A DNA stretch of 64,000 bases. It comes from CAMLJR01 sp964631955 (lineage in GTDB: Bacteria; Pseudomonadota; Gammaproteobacteria; Pseudomonadales; CAMLJR01). The position numbers and the translations under genes are program-made. The stretch covers positions 1 through 64,000 of the forward strand of contig CAZWBA010000002.1 of the NCBI GenBank assembly GCA_964631955.1. Reading direction: 5' to 3'. The notes under the pieces are model-generated. The model was not told the DNA's origin and searched no databases. It worked only from the letters and a program-made list of their open reading frames with translations. Positions 17,496-25,368 of the stretch are shown one piece after another (position 1 is the first letter of the stretch; every line of letters starts with the position of its first letter).

Positions 17496-18407
17496 TTATA
17501 TTCGAACTCTATCCATTGCCTCAGTAAAAGAAATATTGCCATCTCTCATATCTCTTTTTATGGCGTCTATATCACCAGGAGTAGGCAAACCCTTAACAAG
17601 CACTTGGCATTTGAGCGATAACCGATTTAAAAATTTGTTTATCTCATCTAAAATATGTTCGCGTAATACTGCTTGAGCACGTCTAAAACTCAACAATTTA
17701 TCTAAAGTATAATACTCGGTACAAATTTCCTGAGTCATATCTCGACCATTCCATCCCCAAGTACTCGTTACTTTATTCATGTAAATTTTCTGCATACGCA
17801 TGTATGTAGAAAAATCAAAATTATGTGAGAAGCCTTCCCGCTCAATATTCCTGAGATAAAATCTTGGGCCTACTCCATTGTATTTTTTTAGCCCTTTGAG
17901 AACACACCTGAATCCAACAACCCCACCTAGGGATTTTGGCATCCTTACTGTCAGCATTCTCGACCTTCCAACAAAAACACATTTCTTTTTACAAAAAGCC
18001 CAATCAGCAGGAGGAACAACTTGCAAAAAAGAAAACCCCAAGTTGAAAACATGTTGTGCTGCGACACCATGGACATGAGCAAAGCCATCATCCATTACAA
18101 TTTCAAAAACAGCTTTTCCTGTATCTACAAGATATGCAGCGATATATTCGACTGCACTACAAACAGTATCAACAGCATCATATCTATCGTATTCACCTAT
18201 TGATCCCAAAACTTTAATAGCTATTTTGCAATCTTCTTCCTCTCCACGAATGTCGATAGAAAAACCTTTCTGCGTTGATCGTCCCCCAATTGGCATAATC
18301 CCAAGGGTGATATCTTCGGTGAACATATGAAGATTCGGAGAAATCTCCTGTCGTGATGAACAACTAGGAAAAAACAAAAACATTGAAGGCTTAATAGATT
18401 GCGGCAT
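17496..18407 (-). CDS. Hypothetical protein, 303 aa, second gene of an unknown operon
   Basis: I do not recognise this family. It is a soluble protein with an alpha/beta N-terminal half (strands around FSIDIRGEEEDCKIAIKVLG and AVFEIVMDDGFAHVHG) and a helical C-terminal half rich in charged residues (RRAQAVLREHILDEINKFLNRL, GDIDAIKRDMRDGNIS). There is no signal peptide or membrane helix. It starts 2 nt after the stop of the 860-aa membrane protein, so the two are translated from one mRNA and probably act together. Its base composition is AT-rich like the rest of the island. Confidence 0.75.
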   Translation of the reverse strand: MPQSIKPSMFLFFPSCSSRQEISPNLHMFTEDITLGIMPIGGRSTQKGFSIDIRGEEEDCKIAIKVLGSIGEYDRYDAVDTVCSAVEYIAAYLVDTGKAVFEIVMDDGFAHVHGVAAQHVFNLGFSFLQVVPPADWAFCKKKCVFVGRSRMLTVRMPKSLGGVVGFRCVLKGLKKYNGVGPRFYLRNIEREGFSHNFDFSTYMRMQKIYMNKVTSTWGWNGRDMTQEICTEYYTLDKLLSFRRAQAVLREHILDEINKFLNRLSLKCQVLVKGLPTPGDIDAIKRDMRDGNISFTEAMDRVRI

Positions 18408-18409
18408 CG

Positions 18410-20992
18410 TTATTTCCGACCCTCACTGTCGTCAGGCGCATATCTTTTTAACTCGCGCTCCAACATTTCCCCCAAATCCCTACCACTCCGATTAAAATCA
18501 ATATCCTCTGCGCCGGGCTTTTTACTTAAATAATATGCAATGAATACATCAATACCATCATAAGGCCCCATTCCTCGATCACTCTGTGCAAAAATCCTTA
18601 TCAGTGCACTTGAATGATCAACCACAGTCCGCGAAGACAAAAATTGTCCCGCTAAAACATCACGGCGCTTAACACCTTTTAGCACTTGATTAATTCTCAT
18701 CCTCCAATTAGTACGCAAAATTCCTCTATGAGGAATTTCGAAAGCACCTTTCGTTAGAGATATTGCAGCACTCAATCTAGAAACAGCTTGCGCATCAGCA
18801 TTGGAAATATATGCATCCCATGCAAACTCTATCATTTCCCACAACTTCTGATTTTCATGAAAGTCTGCCATTAAACGCCCATAACCCGACAAATCCATTA
18901 AATCCAATAACGGCGCACATGCAATTTTTATTTCCCGTTGAGCACGCCAATCTCCAGGATTTATTTTCGGAAGCAAACTTTCGAATCGAGCTATGCAACC
19001 AATTAAATACCCCTTAAAAACATCATCCAATAACTCAACCTTACCTTTTAGTAAAGATTCCAAGCACGCCTCTCCAAATGTGTGCAAAAACTGGCCCGAA
19101 TAATCAGGAAACCCTGGCGGCCTATCAATCAGAGAGAACTTGAGGACCTGGAGCGACATGCTCTTTAATAACTCTAATTTTCGATTTTCAATGTGGAGTA
19201 AAAGTTTTTGATGGTCATAATCCGGCCACAAAATTCCTTCAATTTTTTTTGAGCTTAGGCTCGACCACTTTTCAGCCCAAAAACTCAATTGATAATCAAT
19301 TTTATGCCAATACTCCCACTCCCTGCTCATAATCGCACCCGCGAGCCATGGATGCTCATCACTCATATTATCTTTTATCCATTCTCGATAAATATTTGCG
19401 GCATCAACCACAAGAGATTCCGTATTCTTGAAAAATATTTCCGCTTCTATCTGAATTATTAAACATTCGATATACCAAATTGGAGTAATCTGCTGCCCTT
19501 CAGACAACCATTCAAAATTGAGGCGTGGAGCGAACCACTCCAGTCTAGGCAAGAAAAAATCTGAGAACCCGGATCGATACAAACTAGAATTATCTTTCCA
19601 ATTTATTTTCAATAGATTTTTTTCTATATCGAAGCTTATGGAGCGCTCCACATACTCTCGAAAACCCAGTGCGACTGTGATAAAAACCGAGGTAAATCGC
19701 TCAATCGATGCCAGCTTTTCTAGTGCTTTTTTGTGGGCAATTCCAGGCGATATAGGACTACAGTCGATGACACAATCACCAACGTATTTTAGAACATTAA
19801 TTGAGCGGAAAGCCCCACCCCCTCCTGCCAACCCCTTTAGATACACCTCCAGATGACCGATAAGCTGAGTTACCTCAACATAAGCTCCATCTTTCAGATT
19901 TGTCTCTAAACAATCTCTGATAACTGATATTAGTTCTTCCTCAATCCATTCTTTATCATTCTCCACATCTGGATGTATTGCAGTACCTGTGTCATAAGCG
20001 ATTGAAACCCTAGTATCGTCTGTCTTATACCAGTCACGATGTATATATTTTTGCGCATACCAAAAACTCGCTGAAGGAATGTATTTTTTTCTACTCTCAT
20101 AATAATGTAAAAAATTAAGCAATTTTTTTGACAGAGAAATGAAGGGTGTGCTGCGTAAATGAACTTCGCTTTTGGTAATATCTGAAAGAGTTCTCAAAAC
20201 TTTCAAATCTTTCATCGCAAGATTGTGGATATGCTTTTGAAACGAAGCATCTTCCCAACGATATCCGTCAACACTCACTAAATTTATATATTTAATCAAC
20301 TGCCCAAATAAATGATGGCTTAACGCCGTAGGATCGAAAAAATTAAATGCTCTTTGGCCCAACTTTACAAACGCGATAATTCCGACCCCAGCTGCTATTA
20401 GCATTACTGGCACAGCGAGATACAGGCGCCCCATTCCAAGAACTCGAAATGCAATGAGCGATAATCCCAAAAAGGTAATTTGAGCCAAAAATTGCATATA
20501 GACATTTCCGACTCTGTCGTGAGCAAGCAAGTCACGAATATTATTTGGCACACTTGAATAAATTGCCCCACCGACTGTGCTTATTGCGGCATAGTACAAA
20601 CCAATAAAGACCCCACCCATACCACTTATTGTTGCGAGCAATGTTACATAATCGGTATCGTCCGGTATTTTTAAAAAAGTAGGCTTATAGAATCCATAAA
20701 CAATTGGATCGATTAACTGGATAGCAACGGCCAAGCAAAAACCAACTACCAACTGCCGCTGGGTAATTAAAAATAAATTACGCAGCCCCGTGTAATCGGA
20801 CACGCCCTCTCTTATAGTTCCGCGCACCGCAAAGACTTTGCTATTAACAAAAAATGTGGTTTTTCGTATCCACATACGCAAAGCCCAATAGAAAGGATTT
20901 TGCGATAAAACCATCTTTAGCCAATTACCCACCCGTACCTCCCATTTATAGTTTTGCTTACATTGCGTAATGCAGTATTTCCACACCTGCAT
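18410..20992 (-). CDS. Large membrane protein, 860 aa, with DUF2254-like N-terminal membrane domain
   Basis: Four hydrophobic segments lie at residues about 75-100, 115-147, 163-187 and 190-212. About 640 residues of hydrophilic, mostly helical sequence follow. The block LLATISGMGGVFIGLYYAAI through NNIRDLLAHDRVGN, followed by a third helix, resembles the membrane core of DUF2254 proteins (a helix, then S-P-R-x-L-R-D-x-x-x-D-R, then a helix); this is by eye and needs a profile search. The C-terminal part matches nothing I know. It heads a two-gene operon in the AT-rich island. Such architecture suits a membrane-anchored effector or sensor. Confidence 0.75.
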   Translation of the reverse strand: MQVWKYCITQCKQNYKWEVRVGNWLKMVLSQNPFYWALRMWIRKTTFFVNSKVFAVRGTIREGVSDYTGLRNLFLITQRQLVVGFCLAVAIQLIDPIVYGFYKPTFLKIPDDTDYVTLLATISGMGGVFIGLYYAAISTVGGAIYSSVPNNIRDLLAHDRVGNVYMQFLAQITFLGLSLIAFRVLGMGRLYLAVPVMLIAAGVGIIAFVKLGQRAFNFFDPTALSHHLFGQLIKYINLVSVDGYRWEDASFQKHIHNLAMKDLKVLRTLSDITKSEVHLRSTPFISLSKKLLNFLHYYESRKKYIPSASFWYAQKYIHRDWYKTDDTRVSIAYDTGTAIHPDVENDKEWIEEELISVIRDCLETNLKDGAYVEVTQLIGHLEVYLKGLAGGGGAFRSINVLKYVGDCVIDCSPISPGIAHKKALEKLASIERFTSVFITVALGFREYVERSISFDIEKNLLKINWKDNSSLYRSGFSDFFLPRLEWFAPRLNFEWLSEGQQITPIWYIECLIIQIEAEIFFKNTESLVVDAANIYREWIKDNMSDEHPWLAGAIMSREWEYWHKIDYQLSFWAEKWSSLSSKKIEGILWPDYDHQKLLLHIENRKLELLKSMSLQVLKFSLIDRPPGFPDYSGQFLHTFGEACLESLLKGKVELLDDVFKGYLIGCIARFESLLPKINPGDWRAQREIKIACAPLLDLMDLSGYGRLMADFHENQKLWEMIEFAWDAYISNADAQAVSRLSAAISLTKGAFEIPHRGILRTNWRMRINQVLKGVKRRDVLAGQFLSSRTVVDHSSALIRIFAQSDRGMGPYDGIDVFIAYYLSKKPGAEDIDFNRSGRDLGEMLERELKRYAPDDSEGRK

Positions 20993-21011
20993 ATAAGGCC
21001 TTCCATGATTG

Positions 21012-21245
21012 ACACCTAAAGGCTGTAACTCAATTTTTTAACGCGCGACTCAGCGCCCCCGCCCTTATAAATAGCGCCCAAAAGGGACCCGTTGCAACAG
21101 TTACAACCCACAACCCCACCCCTTTAAGGGGGGTGTGGTATGTGAGGGATATTGGCAATCCACAAAAATTGACAACCGGTACACAGCGGGAAGTGTGGGG
21201 CAAAGAGCACAGCCGATCCACATCCCCACATTAAATCCACAACGA
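21012..21245. repeat. Non-coding stretch with hairpin and repeated ATCCACA heptamers
   Basis: Between the RepA-type ATPase remnant and the membrane-protein operon. An imperfect hairpin of C- and G-rich arms sits at 21114-21138 (CCCCACCCC / GGGGGGTGTGG). The heptamer ATCCACA occurs three times, at 21158, 21216 and 21235, resembling the 3' part of DnaA boxes. Together with the neighbouring ATPase this could be the remains of a replication origin; the promoter of the 860-aa gene should also be here. Confidence 0.35.
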
Positions 21246-21273
21246 TGGCTTGGTGGACTGTGGTTACTGCAAG

Positions 21274-22170
21274 CTACCTACAATCTACTGCGACGTGTTC
21301 GATTTCACCATTAGCAACCAGCCCATCAAAAGCCCTTTGTAGCTGCTCACGCCGACTATCTCTTTTGCCCTCACCGATACCATCGGGTAGGTGCGATAAC
21401 GCTGCATCCACAATACTTTCTTTTGTAGGTAGGTCTAGATCGTTGTAGCTGTCATACGCTGCCAGTACCGCATTTTTATATTTGCTTTTATGCTTGGATC
21501 TGCCATTACCACCTGGCGCATCGATATAATCAACAATGCAGGAAGTTTCTTCATCACCATATTCATCGTAACCGACTATTACAGGTCGTAGTTTGAAGGT
21601 TGCCAAAAGCCCATCGCGACCATCCTTCATTTTTGAAAGCATTACTCGACGCAAATTGCCGTCCTTAACTATTTCAATAGCTGAGTCCATCGCAGCCATT
21701 AAACTCGAATGCCCTCGCGCTCCGCGCGTCGCATCCTTACCGGTATGATGAACAAGCAGCACAAACGCTCCAGTTAACTTATGCAAATATTTACACGCAG
21801 CGATCACATTACCCATGTCACTAGAAGAATTTTCATCCCCTCCCGGCGTCACCTGCGCAAGCGTGTCGATTATGATAAGCGCTGCGCTCCCGCCATTAAT
21901 TACTACTTCACCAATACTTTTTTCATCTTTAGCTAAGAAATTAGCTGGGGCATCAATAATGGATAAAGGTACATCATTTAAATCAATTCCATTTTCTGAT
22001 GCATAAGCACGCAGTCGTTTTCGCACACCCCCGGCTCCCTCCGCCGCGAGATAAATAACTCGCCCTTGCCGAACACGCCGTCCTAACCATTCAATGCCCC
22101 TTGCGACTGCAAACATCAAATCAAAAACAAAAAAAGATTTACCAGCAGAGGTTGGCGCATATACAACGCC
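21274..22170 (-). pseudogene. RepA-type hexameric helicase/ATPase (AAA_25), N-terminus removed by the IS
   Basis: About 299 codons remain. The Walker A is APTSAGKSFF, just inside the IS boundary, followed by GRVIYLAAEGAGGVRKR and the Walker B ALIIIDTLAQ, then VLLVHHTGKDATRGARGHSSL, all typical of RSF1010 RepA-like helicases found on plasmids, phage satellites and integrative elements. A winged-helix-like C-terminus ends FDGLVANGEIEHVAVDC. The frame meets the IS end 10 codons before the P-loop, and normal family members have tens of residues more at the N-terminus, so the 5' end and start codon are lost. Confidence 0.8.
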
Positions 22171-22230
22171 TGATCTTTCCCTGATCTTCCCCCTGCATCA
22201 GTACCACCTCAACAGTGAGAAATCATTTTA

Positions 22231-23049
22231 TCAGGCCGCCTGTTTTGCGTAGACCGCTGGTGGCAAATAGCCCAGCGAGCTGTGTGGCCTGACTTCGTTG
22301 TAGTGCTGTCGCCAGCGATCAATTTCAAAACGCGCCTCATCCAGATCGCGAAACCAATGTTGATTCAAACAACCATCGCGAAAGCGTGCATTGAAGCTTT
22401 CAACAAATGCATTTTGGGTCGGTTTACCCGGCTGAATAAACTGTAGTGTCACGCCCTTTTCCTTAGCCCAGAAGAACATCGCCTTGCTCGTAAACTCCGT
22501 GCCGTTATCGCTCACCGTCATCGCCGGCTTGCCGCGCTCTTCAATCAATTGATCCAGGAACCGCGCAACCTGACGACCGCCAATCGAAACCGCAGTGAGC
22601 TGACCGATACATTCGCGGCTGAAATCATCAACGACGTTCAGCTCGCGGAAACGACGTCCATTGGCCAACTGGTCGGAGACAAAATCCATCGACCAGCGCA
22701 CGTTGATCCGAACCGGCAGCGGCATCGCAAAGCGAGGCCGGACCAGCTTCTTGCGCCGCTTCGTGCGCACCTGCAAATGCTCCTGACTGTAGATGCGATA
22801 GGTTCGCTTCCTGGTGATCACCAGCGATTCGGACTTGAGCAGGCTGTGCAGCATCAGATAGCCGTAACGCGGGTATTGCATCGCTAATTGCTTGAGCCTC
22901 TCGCGCAAAGCGCTATCGCCATGGCCAGTGGTCTGATACCGATACGCGGACCGGCTCATGCCGATCAAATGGCAAGCCTGCCGTTCGCTCACGAATTTGC
23001 CGGCGATCAAATGCGTGATCGCCTGGCGCCGCGACGCAGGCGTTACCAC
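22231..23049 (-). CDS. IS3-family transposase OrfB (DDE integrase domain)
   Basis: 272 residues with an N-terminal HTH_21 region (HLIGMSRSAYRY, MQYPRYGYLMLHSLL) and an rve integrase core. The catalytic triad is visible as Asp in WSMDFVSD, Asp in VSDNGTEF and Glu in NAFVESFNARFRDGCL. It is made as an OrfAB fusion through -1 slippage at the A6G in the overlap; the GTG at 23049 lies within that site. The frame is intact, so the transposase is probably functional. Confidence 0.93.
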   Translation of the reverse strand: MVTPASRRQAITHLIAGKFVSERQACHLIGMSRSAYRYQTTGHGDSALRERLKQLAMQYPRYGYLMLHSLLKSESLVITRKRTYRIYSQEHLQVRTKRRKKLVRPRFAMPLPVRINVRWSMDFVSDQLANGRRFRELNVVDDFSRECIGQLTAVSIGGRQVARFLDQLIEERGKPAMTVSDNGTEFTSKAMFFWAKEKGVTLQFIQPGKPTQNAFVESFNARFRDGCLNQHWFRDLDEARFEIDRWRQHYNEVRPHSSLGYLPPAVYAKQAA

Positions 23050-23309
23050 TTTTTTGAAACGACTTCCTTCAAAGCGGCGACATCGAGCATGGCATCGGCT
23101 AGCAAGCGCTTAAGCTTGGCATTCTCGGCTTCCAGCTCCTTCATGCGCCTGGCCTCGGAGACCTCCATGCCGCCGTAGATCGATTTCCAGCGGTAAAACG
23201 TGCCTTCGGCAATGCCGAGGCGGCGACAGATATCAGCCACCTTCGATCCCGCTTCATGCTCCTTAAGCGCGGTAATGATCTGTTCTTCGGTGTAGCGTTT
23301 CTTCTTCAT
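23043..23309 (-). CDS. IS3-family transposase OrfA (helix-turn-helix)
   Basis: An 88-aa protein of the HTH_8/IS3 OrfA type: MKKKRYTEEQIITALKEHE, then ADICRRLGIAEGTFYRWKS as the DNA-binding helix-turn-helix and a leucine-zipper helix (RRMKELEAENAKLKRLLADAML). It binds the IS ends and is the N-terminal half of the OrfAB transposase. The last codons run through AAAAAAG (23049-23055) and stop at TAA 23043-23045, the usual frameshift window of this family. Confidence 0.93.
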   Translation of the reverse strand: MKKKRYTEEQIITALKEHEAGSKVADICRRLGIAEGTFYRWKSIYGGMEVSEARRMKELEAENAKLKRLLADAMLDVAALKEVVSKKW

Positions 23310-23468
23310 TGTGAGTTCCCCTTTGCTTCAGGTTAATGGGAAATCTCACTGTTGTCGTGGACCTAATTAGTGGGGAAAGATCACTACGATCAATTGTGAT
23401 TACAAAAAGCGACTGCTCTTATAGGTGGGGGCTGGATGTGCTCGAGAGTCGCTATTCGCTTTTATTTT

Positions 23469-24035
23469 TCAGAGAAACTCAACAAACTCTTTGAGCTTCG
23501 ACACCGTCTGTGGAAGTTGCTGTTTTTGGAGCGTCGTTAAAAAACCCTCAACACTCACTTCCGGATTCTTCAGCGCAAGTCGCTGATTTTTTATAGCCAA
23601 GCAGCAAATCGATGGCGCCATATCGAGCTGATAATAAATAAAGTCATCGGGGTGCAGCACGTCGATACCGTATGGCGACAATATCGACTCTGGAAAATCT
23701 TTCAGATTGAAAGTGACAATGGCATCGGCACCGCAACGTATAGCCGCTGCAAGTACGTGACGATCATCTGGATCTGGCAGTTCAAACGTATTAATCAAAG
23801 ACTCATAGCCAGTGACTTTCGCATCTCGTACATGCGCATCCATCAGTGCACGCACACGCGCCAATGCTTCGGGTTTGAATTTATTTTCACGTAATAGCGC
23901 ATTTGTCCACTCGTCGTGAATTTGATCCGTCCAATGCGCCTTGAATAAATCGGTCATCGCTAATCGCATCAATGTATCCCGCAGTGGAGCGGGATAGAGA
24001 ACGCAAGCGTCGTAAATGACGGTGAACTTGCTCAC
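23469..24035 (-). CDS. PIN-domain protein, probable toxin of a toxin-antitoxin pair
   Basis: A 188-aa protein with a PIN ribonuclease fold in its first 130 residues: catalytic Asp in VIYDACVLYPAPLRD, acidic residues in IHDEW and PDPDDRHVLAAAI, and Asp in ADAIVTFNLKDFPES. About 55 residues of helical tail follow. The DACVLYPAPLRD type occurs with excisionase-like HTH partners as here. The start is GTG 24035, 5 nt after the stop of the HTH gene. Ribonuclease activity is inferred from the family. Confidence 0.85.
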   Translation of the reverse strand: MSKFTVIYDACVLYPAPLRDTLMRLAMTDLFKAHWTDQIHDEWTNALLRENKFKPEALARVRALMDAHVRDAKVTGYESLINTFELPDPDDRHVLAAAIRCGADAIVTFNLKDFPESILSPYGIDVLHPDDFIYYQLDMAPSICCLAIKNQRLALKNPEVSVEGFLTTLQKQQLPQTVSKLKEFVEFL

Positions 24036-24040
24036 AGGGC

Positions 24041-24493
24041 TCAGTACCCCATGTTCTCTTCTTGGGATAGCGCTGCAAGCTCATCCAGCGCTTGGGTGCG
24101 GAGATTAGCGGTCTTTTCCCTATACGCCAGCACATCTTTCAACAGCACACGGCGATGAGCACCAACCTTACGGAAGGGAATCTCACCTTTTTCAAGGAGA
24201 CTCACCAGAAAGGGGCGGCTGACATTAAGCAGATTTGCAGCTTCCTGCGTGCTGACCTCCTGGTGATGGGGGATCAGACTGATGGCATTACCTTTGGACA
24301 TCTCCGACAGCACGTCCAGCAGAATCTGCAGCACCTGCCCTGGCAATACCAAATCGTCCGATTCGCCATTACTGCCACGCAGCGAGAGCTGCACTCTGTC
24401 GGTATTGGCATACTTCGAAAGCGTGCGGCTGGAAATCTTGGCCTGCTCAGCCTCCGCACTGGTGGGCAAGTGAATTATTTTTTGGGTGGACAT
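24041..24493 (-). CDS. Excisionase-family HTH protein, probable antitoxin
   Basis: A 150-aa protein. The C-terminal half holds a MerR/excisionase-type winged helix: STQEAANLLNVSRPFLVSLLEKGEIPFRKVGAHRRVLLKDVLAYRE. The N-terminal half is a separate domain with a strand-rich LVLPGQVLQILLDVLSEM segment. GGAGG lies 8 nt before ATG 24493. It is translationally linked to the PIN gene (5-nt gap) in the classical antitoxin-first order and probably represses its own promoter through the iterated repeat just upstream. Confidence 0.85.
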   Translation of the reverse strand: MSTQKIIHLPTSAEAEQAKISSRTLSKYANTDRVQLSLRGSNGESDDLVLPGQVLQILLDVLSEMSKGNAISLIPHHQEVSTQEAANLLNVSRPFLVSLLEKGEIPFRKVGAHRRVLLKDVLAYREKTANLRTQALDELAALSQEENMGY

Positions 24494-24554
24494 ATCGAAA
24501 CCTCCTGAACTGCTCTCCAGCACTACAAAACCATGTCTTGCAGACTATCATGGG

Positions 24555-24590
24555 CGAAACATACGAAACAAACGAAATATTCGAAAAAAA
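24555..24590. promoter_or_regulatory. Four 9-bp iterated repeats upstream of the HTH/PIN operon
   Basis: CGAAACATA, CGAAACAAA, CGAAATATT and CGAAAAAAA follow each other with an exact 9-bp period (C at 24555, 24564, 24573, 24582). They lie about 60 bp upstream of the antitoxin start. Regular direct repeats of this kind are a plausible operator for cooperative binding of the HTH protein, overlapping the operon promoter. Confidence 0.55.
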
Positions 24591-24794
24591 TGCACAGATC
24601 GAGGCTCCTTGTATCTGAAAATATATTGGCCATGCAGTTCGCATGTTCTGGAGTGGGTATGAGAGAGGGTGCAAATATGGAGATGAACAGATTATGGATT
24701 CATCCAGGACATGGAACCTGATTCAAGTTGATGCGAAGAATCACCATAATCCATAATTGAGCTGGCCTATTTCAGGCGGATGCGCTCGGGATAA

Positions 24795-24813
24795 CAAATC
24801 CGGCTCCGCTACA
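24795..24813 (+). other. Degenerate tRNA 3'-end copy (candidate att site)
   Basis: CAAATCCGGCTCCGCTACA resembles the 3' end of the initiator tRNA at 16499-16519 (CAAATCTGGC..GCTACCA) with two substitutions and two single-base gaps. It is followed at once by a terminator hairpin, as a tRNA end would be. It would be the distal attachment site of the island. The match is short and imperfect, so chance similarity is possible. Confidence 0.4.
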
Positions 24814-24820
24814 AACCCCA

Positions 24821-24847
24821 AAGGCTCGCTTCGGCGAGCCTTTTTTA
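24821..24847 (+). terminator. Rho-independent terminator
   Basis: AAGGCTCGC-ttc-GGCGAGCC followed by TTTTTT. It has no gene directly upstream, only the candidate tRNA remnant, and so may be the original terminator of the tRNA before the island was inserted. Confidence 0.75.
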
Positions 24848-24924
24848 TTTGCCAAGTTATTCCAGCGAACAATTTATTCCAGCAACACTTTATTCCAGTA
24901 ATAATCACTCATCGGGAGAAATAC

Positions 24925-25278
24925 ATGTCTATTCCCTCATTGCTGAAACGACTGCGTAGCGCTCCTGAATCCGTTGAGTTTCCCCGCGTCATCGAAACAA
25001 TCAACGCACATTACGAGTACACGCCGACCCACTTCACCAACGGCGTCGGTGTCGATTGTGTCGTCAATGCAATGGGAACCAACGAAGGCTCGTGCCGTAT
25101 TTTTGCATTCGCGCAATTGAATCATTTGAATGAGGCGGAAACACTGGCGTGCTTCGGACAGTTTTATCGCGATGTGTTAAACACACCGGATGGAACCGAC
25201 CACGCGAATATTCGGACGTTCATGCGTCATGGCTGGCAAGGCATTCATTTTTCAGGTCCTGCCTTAAAGAAGAAATAA
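24925..25278 (+). CDS. HopJ-family protein (PF08888)
   Basis: A 117-aa protein with the family hallmarks HYEYTPTHFTNG, GSCRIFAFAQLNHLNEAETLACFGQFYRDVL and DHANIRTFMRHGW. The family takes its name from a Pseudomonas syringae type III effector, but members are spread through free-living gammaproteobacteria and algae without secretion systems, and the role is unknown. GGGAG precedes ATG 24925. No secretion genes are near. It is the first core gene after the island. Confidence 0.88.
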   Translation: MSIPSLLKRLRSAPESVEFPRVIETINAHYEYTPTHFTNGVGVDCVVNAMGTNEGSCRIFAFAQLNHLNEAETLACFGQFYRDVLNTPDGTDHANIRTFMRHGWQGIHFSGPALKKK

Positions 25279-25313
25279 AAGCGCTGCCACGGAATCCGCT
25301 TTGCAGGGAATAA

Positions 25314-25356
25314 AAAAAGGCCGCCCTCTTTTTGTAGTAAATGGGGCGGCCTTTTT
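25314..25356. terminator. Bidirectional terminator between the HopJ-family gene and efp
   Basis: AAAAAGGCCGCCC and GGGCGGCCTTTTT form a long perfect stem around a loop of about 17 nt. A-run and T-run flank it, so it can stop transcription from both convergent genes. Confidence 0.85.
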
Positions 25357-25368
25357 ATTGAGTGCGAA

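Larger units (their letters stand above)
22171..23383 (-). mobile_element. IS3-family insertion sequence (IS407-like), intact
   Basis: The element carries overlapping orfA and orfB with an A6G slippery site. Its right end reads inward as TGATCTTTCCCC and its left end as TGATCTTTCCC; a second TGATCTTCCCC at 22182 is an alternative left end. Both sides share CAACAGTGAGA about 30-40 bp inside. No 3-5 bp target duplication is visible (gcc/ccc on the left, ctac on the right), which suggests a deletion or recombination next to the element after insertion. Confidence 0.9.
16520..24813. mobile_element. Putative decayed genomic island inserted at tRNA-fMet
   Basis: The roughly 8.3 kb after the tRNA is clearly richer in A and T than the flanks and contains only accessory genes: XRE regulator, broken lipoprotein, an unknown two-gene operon, a RepA-type ATPase remnant, an IS3-family element and a toxin-antitoxin-like pair. 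The right end carries a degenerate copy of the tRNA 3' end. No integrase gene is present, so the element cannot move by itself; it may have been removed by the IS. Boundaries and origin are inferred. Confidence 0.6.

Noticed and set aside
24555..24590. Iterated repeat as a small CRISPR array
   Set aside because: Units are only 9 bp with no spacers, and no cas genes are present.
24795..24813. Complete second tRNA gene at the right end of the island
   Set aside because: Only the 3' part resembles a tRNA; no acceptor 5' strand, D-arm or anticodon arm can be folded upstream.
24925..25278. HopJ-family gene as evidence for type III secretion or pathogenicity
   Set aside because: The family is widespread in bacteria without type III secretion and no secretion genes are in the window.
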